DNA of 64,000 nt from Oreochromis niloticus. Lineage: Eukaryota > Chordata > Actinopteri > Cichliformes > Cichlidae. How positions within the stretch are numbered: the first letter of the stretch is position 1; each line of letters begins with the position of its first letter. Of the stretch, positions 1 to 10,590 are shown one piece after another. The position numbers and the translations under genes are program-made. The notes beneath the pieces were generated by a model. That model was not told where the DNA came from and ran no database searches. It was given only the letters and a program-made list of their open reading frames with translations. The stretch lies in the NCBI RefSeq assembly GCF_001858045.2, contig NC_031967.2, forward strand, positions 5,574,160 through 5,638,159, given 5' to 3'.

Positions 1-303
1 TTGAAAACACACACACACACACATGAGCCCATTCAGCTATCTTAGTGAGGAACTTCATTGACATAATGGTTTCCCTAGCCCCTTACCCTAACTCTAACCA
101 TTAAAAATGAATGCCTAACCCTAACCCTTACCCTAAACCTAACCATAACGTAATTGTAACCCTGACACTAAAACCACATTTTGAGCCTCAAAAAGGCCTT
201 CAAACTTGTGAGGACAGATGAGTGTGTCCTCACAAGTGACTGTTGGTTCTCACAAGCATAGTAGAATGCAGATTTTGGTCCTCACCAAGATAGCTAGACA
301 GGA

Positions 304-345
<42 letters not shown>
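1..345. repeat. Telomere-like and CA-rich dispersed repeat
   Basis: Short (CA)n runs flank this block at about 8-22 and 309-344. Between them, 78-155 holds degenerate CCCTAA-like repeats (CCTAACCCTAACCC and variants). Then comes a stretch in which TCCTCAC/CTCACAAG motifs recur four or more times (about 205-290). I recognise this arrangement as a common interspersed element in teleost genomes, but cannot give a family name. The short reading frame across it encodes mostly His-Thr from the CA repeat and is not a gene. Confidence 0.6.
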
Positions 346-347
<2 letters not shown>

Positions 348-3300
348 CAAAAAGCATGAAAAAAACATGCTTTTGTCACAATGATTGCCTCAAGGTCTCA
401 ACACCTAGTCAACCATCCTGCTAGGTGCCAGTACATGTTTAAGTCACTGCTGTGCCAAAAATACTGCTGCTTATTTATATGTATAAATTCACAAAGTAAA
501 CACTGCTGAAAAACACAAGGTTTTAGAAGGCAGTACACCTGCCTCGAAGGCGATGACAGTAAATCAATACTGTGTGTGCGTCTGATGCACATTACAACTA
601 GTTATGTGCATGTGTGTTGACCTACATTATCTCTGTGCACGCTACTGCTTGGGTTGAGGTATGTTTCACTGCACACCCCCGTAACCCACGTGGGATTTTA
701 CATCTGAAAATGGATCAGGTATTTTAGAGAAGCATGGCCCAGCAAGAGCTTGTTCTTCTGTGAAGATCAAATGTTCGGTAATAAGGCTGTTCTATTGTAT
801 GGAGATGATCGGGTCTAGTACAACAGAGCAAAAATGTTGAAAAAAAATACAAATACAAATGAAGTACTGATTGCACCTTTCCATTGGTAAGTCTGAATCC
901 AAGCCCAATTAAATTTTCAGATGCTAACAAAGCTGATAAAAAATGGTGCATCACTGTTCAAAAACCCAGATGCGATATTAAACATGCTAAACATAGTGGA
1001 ATTAAACTTGATGTGAAAAAGGCATTACCACTGATGAATGCTGTGCAGTTGATCAAGCTGACAATAATGTTGCAGCAATGGTTAGCATGGCATTGGATCA
1101 TTAGAAGTGTTAGATTTATGTTGATTTAGTCATAAAAATAGCATCTTCAGATCAATTTCACTTTAAAAAAGGTTACATCGAACCAAGTTTCATTTAATTC
1201 CCAACCTTTTTAAAAATGTGCACCCAACTCCAGAACTGAATTATGCAACATTAGCATGTATGTGTTTGGGGACTAACATTGAAACACTTGGATTCATGGG
1301 CTTGCTGAGACAGTGAAAAGGCAGAGAAGAAAACAGAGGGCATCAGCTTTGACCTAGACGGGGAATAAACAAACAAACAAGCTGCCAGGCTATCAGCACA
1401 CGCAGTGAACAAACAGGGAGGCTGACAAATCTCTCTCGTATCTGTGGAATCGAGCCAGGTTTCATGCAAGTCATAAAGGTGAGGTATTGGAACGACACAT
1501 GGGTGGTGTTGCTGTGACTTTGGAGTAAATCCATATGACTTCACCTATAAAACTTTTATTTTTCTTGCTAATTATTGTAAGATTGACCATTATCACCATT
1601 GTGCCTGTGTCTCAGATATAATACCAATGTGGTTAGTTAAACTGACTGAGGATCGATTGCCATTTTCCAGTCTTAAACATGCATTTGATCACATATTCCT
1701 CAATCATAATACACAATTAAATATATATTTACAATTCTTCATGGTGGGCAATAACATTTTAATATTTGGAGATCAAAGCAGAACCAAAAGTTGGCATATC
1801 CCCCCTGATCAAACACCAAGTAACACCTAAACACAAATATTCCACACATATGCACACAGTCATATAGACAAACTAAGTTTCAACCATAGAAAGCACATTT
1901 GAGGGTCTACCTCAATCTCCTCCAAAGGTCACCTGTCAATAATATGCAATTAAGTCTGTGACATGTGTGAGCTCTGCCTTATTATTTTTTGGTTCCACAC
2001 CACCACTGTTTATTGTAATTTTTATTACCTCAATCTCTGTTATTCTAATTACACAGACATCTTTTTGAGCAAATAAAAGTTAATGAGCTTTTATGAAAAT
2101 GGCTTGACATGACCTTTTTATTTATTCATTTAAAACTCCAGCCCCCTCCTCCTTTTGTCCCTGCCATAAAGGGTGTGTGTGTGTGTGTGTCTGTTGAGGT
2201 GGTGGGGGGGCTGTGTCAAATATCCACCGAAAACACTTTTTTCTAATCAACATCAATGACTCTTTCCTCTACTCCCTGTTTTCCATAGATCATTTAGCCT
2301 TGTCATCCATAAATCTGCAAAATGCCCTTTTCAAGCTGCTCATAAACACCCTCATAGATCTCCAAAAATGCCACCACTCTGAGGCAAGAGCTGCTGATGG
2401 TAGTGAGCCCACAGTGGTTCAGTTCCCTACAGTCAGGGAATGATGAATGTCGGAATGAATGTGTACATTACAGTCTGCCAGGCAGGGCTGATGGATTTTG
2501 GGTCGAGGTGTCCGACTGAAGTAGCAAGGTGCTGATCAAGAGGGCTACATGTAAATATTATTTACAAGTATGGTCCTAAAACCTTGTAAAATGTACACCA
2601 GGCTGAGAAAATTAGTCTATCATTTTGTTACAAACTACTTTTGCCTCCGACTCTAATGTACATTGTGTATAGTATCAGGGTGATTACAGCCTCTGAAATA
2701 TGTTACATTAATTCAACAATAAATGATTCAATATCTAAATAACATTACAAAGGTCCTGTTCAGTTCATCATGTGCACTGTCATTATGGGCTGAATGAGTA
2801 AGATAACATAATGTTTCTCAGTCTGATCTAGCACAATAACTTTCTGTATTATGGATGGGGAGAAAATGAGGCAAATACCAGCTCATTCACACCACACTGA
2901 ATAACCGAACAGCGTGGCATTTGTACCTTTAATACGTGAAAATAGACAAGGCACAATCACAAAATAACAAAATTGGATTAATAATTACATGGAAATCTAC
3001 TTTTTTTTAGAGACTAAATTAAAAAAAACAATGAAATTAAAAGAAAAAAAATAACTCACTATCAAATCCTTCTATTTTCTCATTTTTGGATTGTTCACAC
3101 ACTAAATTACAGCCATCAAAATGATTATGTGGCCTAGCAAATGGCCCTGAGGCCTATTAGCCATTTCTTTCCTAGCAAGAGGTCTATTATCTTACTGCCT
3201 TTAATGTCAGAAAAATAAGAGGATAAGGTGGGCAATGGCTGTGGCTTTGGGCCACTGTTTTCAACTCTCAAAGAGCTGAAAATCCAATATTGCACGGAAG

Positions 3301-5876
3301 ATAGATGTTGAGGAGAAAAGACAGATCTTAACTCGAAAGCCATTACAAAGTCTATTGTTTTTCAGTGCTGATGTAAATTACCTCAAGCAGCTTCAAGCGC
3401 CATTTTGCATTCCATAACTCATTTTTGTTGCAAAGGGAATCAAGCAATGATAACTTTATGTGCACAACACTCCTCTGAAACATATTCATGTTTTCATAAT
3501 CAAGACAAAGCACAGATGCATAAACATTTTACAGTAGTAATGGGAATAACATTATGCCTTTTACTGCTTTGTCTTGGGAGGAAACACGGACTTGTCCACG
3601 GCCTTTGTGTTAGTGAAGAGCGCGTGAAACGAGAACGGGGTTTGAAAAAAAATGTCTAGACTGTGGCTCCCCTTTCAATTTGATTTACTCAGCTTTCCAG
3701 TGATAAGTAAATCAAAGGTATCACATGTCATCACCAGTCAGTGTGTACCCATCTACCTATCTTTTTACTCACTTCAAAACAAATTCTGCGTTTCTACCTT
3801 TTCTCCTGCAACAGGACTTATAGTTTGAGCCACCAAAGCGCAGTTATTTAATGTTGGAAGAGAGAATATAGAACATTTGACCTTTCCCAGTGAAGCATAA
3901 TAATGGAATAAATGCTTGAGACAATTTCCAAAATCCTTTGTGTACACGTAGCCTCTGACAGGATTTATACAGTGAATCACAGCCACATCACAGGACACAG
4001 TCTGACCACGGAAACTACAAACTGAGTCAACTTGTTACAACAAACAATCATAAATGCAACTGCAATATTCAGTATTAATCTCTCTTATATATGTAACGTG
4101 CTACATCAGATTTACCAGAGGACACCACATTGTAGAAAGGACCTATTTTTTAAAATATGTTTAATAAATGACTTTTGGCCTGTGGCAGTAACTGTACCCA
4201 CAATGAAACGTCAACTCTTGGTAGGGATTTTGGATGCCTGTTCCTGCTTAAGATTTATATATCATTGTCCCGTGCCAGCCCCTTACCTCATCTGCAGACC
4301 TTAATTGTCCCATATTGAAATAAAACATTCCTCATTCCTTTCTGTGGATATGGTACCAGGAACAGGGCCACAGTTTCCTTACCATCCCTCAATGAGACAG
4401 TGTTCATTGAACCATAGGGAGAGAATGGGGTTAGGAGTGAAGAGAGCGGGGGACGAAGGGGGTGATATATGCATGCCAAGCCACTGTTTTAGTCTTGTTC
4501 ACCAGAGTGGAAGCGATATTAGCTGTGGGCGTTATGTAAAGACACCATGTGCAGGTTTCTATGTGAGTAAGGCGGTCAGTGAGTCACCAAATAGAAAGGA
4601 TCCATGGGAATATGCGTCAAGAATAGGACAGTGTAATTATAATTGTAATGTTGAAGATGCAGTGACAGCATTTTTACTAAACATCAATAAATAACAAAGC
4701 TTAGAGTAAAAAAAAACTTAAAAGAACAAAAGAAAGAAAATTATGATTACTAATATGAGTAAACAGTTAAAAATGCTACAAAATGGATTTACATTGTGGT
4801 TTATTGAAATTATGTACTTCAGACTCGCGATAGACTGATGAAATCAACAAACCCTAAAAAACCCATGTTATCCTTGTATAATGTGATAATATTCAAAAGA
4901 GTTGAATACTGCGATGACCACATTTCCCTGTGAGCCTGAAACATGCTGCCATGCTCTCTCCTTTTTATAAATACACCCCTTTGTTACTTCTAAAACTTGA
5001 ATTTTTTCAAAAAATTCAAGTGAATTGCTCAAGTGATGAAAGGAAATGCTGCTACTGTACGTCTTAGTCCACCCCAGGCATGTTGGCTCCTTGTCCTTGG
5101 AGGCCATTATTAGACATCCTTTTTTGACAGCACTTTCGGTGTTCTACATTTAGCAAATTCTGTATTATGAATTAAGTTGCTTTTCTATTCTCTATTAGTG
5201 AAGAAAGCATTGATTTCTTGCTGCCTGTTAATGCTTTAAACTGATTCTGGTGCATCAATTGCCTTCTTTACCCCTTTTGTGTAGGGTCGAGGCATATTTT
5301 GACATTCTGCATATTAAGCAGGTTAAGATCCAACAAGCCATGTCTTGCTTCAGTTTGATTGCTACACAAGAAATAATTTGCTTATTTAGGGTTTCTAAAT
5401 CACTTATTATCCATGCATATAGAATTGGAAACCACTGTATACAGCACACATGCTATATGTGAGCAATATTTTAACTCACTGATATCGATTTAAAATGGTT
5501 GTGAATCTCCTAGCATAAGAAGTAGAACTGACTTATTTGCAGAGAAGCATTACCTCTGAAGTGTCAGCTTGAGCTGAAGGCAGGCCTACAGGATACCTAG
5601 CGCTTATGCTCACCCCTCACTTCACCCCTCTAAACTCTCTAAGATGAGAGTGTTGAGCAGCTCTCTGAGTTACTGATGTGTCACAGACAAATCATTGCAG
5701 TGAAAGTTGACTGGACTTGAGGCTGGCTGCCAAAACCCCAAGAACAAAAGAAGGGCTTTTGAGGAGAAAGAAAAAAGGGAGTTTCCTATTTGCCTCCTCC
5801 CTGTAGCCACTTTAACAACTTTCCAAACCTTGATCAATCATGTATACAGGTCAGATAGATGCAAGTTTACAATATA
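346..5876. other. Non-coding, presumed neurexin intron
   Basis: AT-rich unique-looking sequence with no frame that resembles a protein. It contains a (GT)n run at about 2170-2191, several A-rich runs (3030-3055, 4708-4740) and a 27-base inverted repeat at 4995-5021. The longest frame (4305-4694, plus strand, up to 129 residues) has no domain, repeat or codon pattern to support it. Confidence 0.5.
4995..5021. repeat. Short perfect inverted repeat
   Basis: Two 13-base arms (ACTTGAATTTTTT and its complement) are separated by a single C. It could extrude as a tiny hairpin; in AT-rich DNA this may be chance. Confidence 0.6.
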
Positions 5877-6560
5877 ATTATTTGATCCCATGCTGAATTT
5901 GTAAGTTTGCTTGCTTACAAAGAATTGTACACTCTCTCAAATTTTATGGTAGTTTCATTTTAATTGATAGAAACAGAATATCAACCAAAATTCTAGAAAT
6001 AACACACACGGGTGCTACATTTTGGGTTATTGTCATGTTGGAAGACCCATCCATCTGGCGGAGGAACGACGTTCTCTTTCAATGTGTACAGTACATGGCA
6101 CCATCCAACTGACCCATTTGGCCACTTGGTGATGTCATCTAGCACATTTAGCAGAAAAACAGCACCAAACCATAATGATTCCACCTCCGTGCTTGACTGT
6201 GGGGATGATGTTCTATACACACAATTTCTCTTTTTGCAAAACCAGCGGATGAAGTTGATGCCAAAGAGTTGGATTTTGGTTTTATTTGACAGCACTTCTC
6301 CCAAGCCTTCTCCGAATCATTTAGATGTTCACAAGCTAACCTGAGATGGGCTTAAGATGCACACGTGACTTCTTGAGTACGGGGATGTTGCAGACCTTGT
6401 TCTTCGTGCCTGTGGTCTCAACTAACTTCAGATAACATCCTGTAGTTTTGGGCTGATGCACCATCTTTCTCATTATGATTCTCACCCCATGGAAGCTCTT
6501 TGGTCGATGGTGGTGGAGAGGTTGAAATAGAAGAAAGTTATTCACTGAAGAGGTGTGCTT
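5877..6560 (-). mobile_element. Tc1/mariner transposon relic
   Basis: The left end reads ATTTGATCCCATGCTGAATT, matching the terminal inverted repeat style of fish Tc1-like elements, followed by the usual AT-rich sub-terminal region. Interior sequence on the minus strand encodes broken Tc1 transposase. The right boundary and right inverted repeat are not clear, so the end coordinate is approximate. The element is old and could not move itself. Confidence 0.75.
5993..6545 (-). pseudogene. Degenerate Tc1-type transposase
   Basis: Two minus-strand pieces in different frames resemble successive parts of Tc1 transposase. The first (6336-6545) has RIIMRKMVHQPKTT, like the second helix-turn-helix and linker. 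The second (5993-6304) carries KTKIQLFGIN, a degraded VKHGGGSIMLWG-type segment, and WVFQHDNNPK, which keeps the second catalytic-site neighbourhood (QxDN-PK). The first catalytic aspartate motif (WSDETK) has decayed to LSNKTK. The N-terminal DNA-binding part and the C-terminal end are missing, and at least one frameshift separates the pieces. The Tc1 family normally encodes about 340 residues. Confidence 0.75.
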
Positions 6561-8844
6561 TACACATTATAAGTTGAGATCAGGGGTATGTGTAATTAAT
6601 TGATTGATCCTGTTGGAATTTGTTATCATTACCAGATAATATGGCTTTTCTGCTGTAGTGTAATGTAGTGTCTGTTGGTTGCATATAGAACCAGCCTCCT
6701 AACAAAATAGGAAACTATATCTATACATATACATATATACATGCTATCATTTAGAGCACAACCATCATTTTCCTAATTACAAGTTTTTAAAAAGACAATT
6801 GTGTTTTTTGATGTTTTTATGGCCAAGAAGTCATATTGTATGTAGTTATACAGTGTGCATATAAAAAGTAGACCATTTTTATTACTACTGAAGAACTATT
6901 TTGAGCGATATGCCAGGTTGTTTAAGTCAGGATCTTTTAGATAGGCATGCTGTCTTTGTTCTCTTTGTTTAATGATACAATTATGAAACCATTGTTTCAT
7001 TCCTTTATTATGCAAATTTTAGCTAACTTGCTTTAATTAAAAAAAAGGGATCAGGTCTCTATTTTTCTTTTCTCTGTCATTTTAACTGAAGTAGCTGGTA
7101 TACAAATAGACTCACAGGCAGCAGGTTATTTACAACAGTAAGAGAGAAATACCCATTAACTAAACTAAAGCTACTGCATGCCTCATTGGATTTATTTTTC
7201 CCAGAGAAGCAGATCTCTAATGTTTTGCTGGGAATGTGCAAGAGACCAGAATCTTAAGGAGCCTGCGAGGAATGTAATAATTTCATAACTTAATAATTTA
7301 ATATAAGGTTTGTTTTAAGTAAACCTTTATTAGGAGTTAAGTGTTTAGTCTAGTCTATTCTTAACAAATACAATAAAATAACTTAATTTTGGTATCATAG
7401 CAAATCATTTGTTTATATATGTATATGTGTGTGTATATATAACAGTTATTATTAGCAGGTACAGGCATCTTAAGTCCATGTTTATTTCTCTGGAGAGGCA
7501 CACCGAGTAGGTTGGTTGTTGAGATATTTTGTGTTGCTATACCAGCGAGGCCAGCAGAGGCGGTATTGAGGCTGTTCTAGAAGCCAACATCATGTAAGAA
7601 TGCAGAAGAAGAGAGGGTAGGTTAGTTAGGTGGACATGTTGTACCTGTAACATGATTCCTTCAGTTCAGTTTTTTTGAAGATGCAACATTAATAAATAAA
7701 TAAATGTTATTATTGCACAAATTTATGGTACGTTAAAAGAAGAAATCAACTTCTTCTACACACACCATCCAATAACAGGACATTTATGTTGCTGTTGTTT
7801 CTATAATTATCCTTTATCAATCAAAATAAACCACTTAAAATTTTTTGTTATTAGTTTATAGATCTCCTGCATGTCCATGAGCATTCATTCGAAAATGCAG
7901 CTGGCTTATGGCAGCATGGTGACCATGGTGTTGCACATGATTATATTGCAAAGTAACGTAGCAGCTGTAGACCTGAATCAGTTGTTATTCAGCTGGCCAT
8001 GACCGGTGACTCAGAATTTCATTTCGTTTTTGTCTGATGGCAATTATAGTTATTAAATGAATTTTCACTGATTATTATTGTTAGCTTCTGCAAGCATTAA
8101 ATGAAGCCTACGATCTGCGGTTAAAGTAAAACTCTACTTTAGCTCAAAAGTTTCTTTAAAACGGCAGCACCCTCTCTTCACTGATGTTGACTGTGGTCTA
8201 AGGGAGGACCTTAGCCAAAGGTTCTAATCTGCAGATGAACATTTCTTTAGTAGTCAAAGTATACCTACAGTAAGGATCCAGATGCTATCCAGCATCTGCT
8301 AAAAGTGTCATGAATCAAAGTGTTTGGGAATGTATTTCAGGTTGGCCAGTAGGGGATGACAGACAGCTACCAGCTGGAAAAATTGCTTTTCATTCAGCCT
8401 TTGTAGCTTGATTAGAATCTTAAACTATTGTTGCAGTCAAGCAAACTAGTCACACTACTTTTATATGAAGGCTGAACAAGGACTATATTGGGCTGCCAGC
8501 TGGTCAAATTAGCCTACACTACAGCTTGATACTTGTTACTTTGGCTCCCCACCACCGTGCTCTCCTTAGTGCAATAGCCATTTCTTTGACGTTTATTAAG
8601 CAACTCAACATAGTGGCATAGAAACTATTGCCATCTAGTCTGTTTATAGATTAAGAATGAGATTTATGCAGTACAAAAAGAAGTGTTCAGAAGACAAACA
8701 GAGTAAAAATGTGGTGTAGTCAAAAACACACTGAAAAAAGATCATGGGAATACTCAGGGGCACTTTGCCTATCCTGGATTTGTAAACTTGTACTAAATAC
8801 ATGATAACCTGACCAAGGAGAAGCACCATTGCAATCATCAGAGG
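6561..8844. other. Non-coding, presumed neurexin intron
   Basis: AT-rich sequence with alternating TA/TG runs at about 6720-6745 and 7405-7441, and a short AAAT run at about 7690-7705. I see no gene, RNA or recognisable mobile element. Confidence 0.5.
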
Positions 8845-8852
8845 TGTTATAC
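8845..8852. repeat. Left target-site duplication of hAT element
   Basis: TGTTATAC, identical to the eight bases at 10212-10219. An exact 8-bp duplication is the signature of hAT insertion. Confidence 0.9.
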
Positions 8853-10211
8853 CAGGGGTCGGCAACCTGCATGCGGCTCTTTTGTCCTTATACTGCGGCT
8901 CCGGGTGGTTTGGGAAAATAAATTAGAAGTATTTAGCTGAAGTGTATTTTATTTGTGTTTAGTTCTTTTTTTAACTTGTAGTTCTAAACTGGAAGATTAT
9001 TGTGGTATTGAAATATAAAAATAAAATTATTTTATTATTTTTCATCACTCAAAATAAGCTTCACACTCGCGGAAGCCGGTATACCCGCCCAAACGCCGTG
9101 CATTTATCGAGACTTTCAACCCCAGGTAGGCTAATTCTGGATCTTCGGATCCACATTATGCCTGCAGCTGTTTTCCACCGTGAACTATGTTAAAAACAAA
9201 CATTGCTCACACCTCACAGATGACAGCTTACAGTCCTGCGTAAAGATGAAAGTGACTTCGTACAGCCCCGATTTGTAGACCCTGTGCGCAGAGGTTCAGG
9301 AGCAGAACTCCGACTGTAAACATACCACGGCAGACCCGCTGCTTTTCAGCATCTCTTTATTGAGCACTTTTCACACACGGTTGCTGTACGCATACAGCCG
9401 GCTGTAGCTTTTCAGCTCACAGCCCGACAACACAACAGCAGAGAGAGCACAGACTTTAAGGCGGCGAGGCGTGATTGCGGGTGCCGCTCAGGTGCGTCCG
9501 ACTCCCATGCAGCGGCACTGCAGACCACGCCCCGCCACACACATTAACCAGGTAAAATACATATTTAGGCAGAATTTTGCAAATATCTATTTTTTTTTCA
9601 GCAGCATAGTGCTTTTTTTCCAATTATTTTTTAAAAGTCAGGTCAAGGCTCCAAAAGCCCACAGGCGATATAAGGGTGGCGGCTCACAACAGTTTTTGTT
9701 TGCTACATGGATCATTTTAGTTCAGCTGGGTGTCTTTCCTTTTGTTATATTTCTTTAAGAGTTCAAAATGTGTTAATTACATAAATAAAATGTAATTTTC
9801 TCTGTAGCACTTCATGGATTTCATAAGCAACACACCTTAGTTGCTCTGTGGATTCTTTTAAAAAGCAGTTAAAAACTTTTCTGTTCAAACGAGCCTTTTG
9901 TTGATCTACGTATTTTATATTCTTTACATTATTTACATTTGATCTTTTACATTGTGTATAATGTCTATTAATTGTTTATTTTAATCTTTGTGTACAGCGC
10001 TTTGTGACTGCCTGTCTATGAAAAGCACTTAATAAATAAACTTTACTTACTTACTTTAGTTGTTCACACAAAGCACAAAGGTAAAAAAATATATACATAC
10101 AGTGTTATCTTCATTTTAGATGTCAAAAAGTATTTGCGGCTCCCAGTGTTTTCTTTTGCGTGGAAACCGGGTCTAAGTGGCTCTTTGGGTGTTAAAGGTT
10201 GCAGACCCCTG
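8853..10211. mobile_element. Non-autonomous hAT DNA transposon (1359 bp)
   Basis: The element begins CAGGGGTCGGCAACCT and ends with the complement of CAGGGGTCTGCAACCT, a 16-base terminal inverted repeat with one mismatch. It is bounded by exact 8-bp duplications (TGTTATAC). GCGGCTC-type motifs lie just inside both ends, as sub-terminal transposase-binding repeats often do in Charlie-like hAT elements. No transposase frame survives; the two open frames inside (9002-9193, 9471-9758) show no hAT domain. A LINE tail is nested inside. The matching duplications and near-identical termini suggest fairly recent insertion. Confidence 0.9.
9844..10053 (+). mobile_element. 5'-truncated LINE 3' end nested in the hAT element
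   Basis: The plus strand translates CSVDSFKKQLKTFLFKRAFC followed by a stop at the start of this piece, the typical C-terminus of fish L2/CR1-like LINE reverse transcriptase proteins. A 3'UTR follows, ending AGCGCTTTGTG...AAAAGCACTTAATAAATAAA with a TTAC repeat tail. Possible 9-base target duplications (CCTTAGTTG at 9835 and CTTTAGTTG at 10054, one mismatch) flank it. It is only the last few percent of a LINE. Confidence 0.65.
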
Positions 10212-10219
10212 TGTTATAC
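10212..10219. repeat. Right target-site duplication of hAT element
   Basis: TGTTATAC, the exact partner of the copy at 8845-8852. Confidence 0.9.
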
Positions 10220-10391
10220 CCTTGATGTGCAACTTTTAGGTGAAGGATTTAACTGGTATCAAAAGGCTTTTGTATAACAGACGATTAATTGTTTGCTTTA
10301 AATTTTTTTGCATGCACAAAGCAGCATAAAACAAGAAGCTAAGACTTTTTCTTTACTGCCTGTATGTAAGAGAGACATTCTCTCATTGGAG

Positions 10392-10590
10392 GGAGCTGTG
10401 GGTCAGAAAGTAGAGCAAGTCATCTCCTAATCGGAAGGGTGGAGGTTCAAGCTCTGGCTTCTCCAGTCAGCATCCCAAAGTATTTGTGGGCAAGATACTG
10501 AACCCTGAGTAGTTATAGATGCATTCATCACAGTATGAATGTTACAAAGGAAGGACTTGGAAAGCTTGTATGAATGGATGAATAAAACAT
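10392..10590 (+). mobile_element. Diverged tRNA-derived SINE
   Basis: A degraded tRNA-like head (GAGCTGTGGGTCAGAAAGTAG, then GGAGGTTCAAGCTC as box B) is followed by the body GGGCAAGATACTGAACCC...GATGCATTCATCACAGTATGAATG. The body matches the better-preserved SINE at 22691-22960 almost step for step. Box A is damaged and the 3' tail is lost. Older copy of the same family. Confidence 0.75.

Noticed and set aside
4305..4694. 129-residue plus-strand frame
   Set aside because: No domain, repeat, signal peptide or splice context supports it.
6012..6344. 110-residue plus-strand frame
   Set aside because: It is the antisense shadow of the Tc1 transposase pseudogene.
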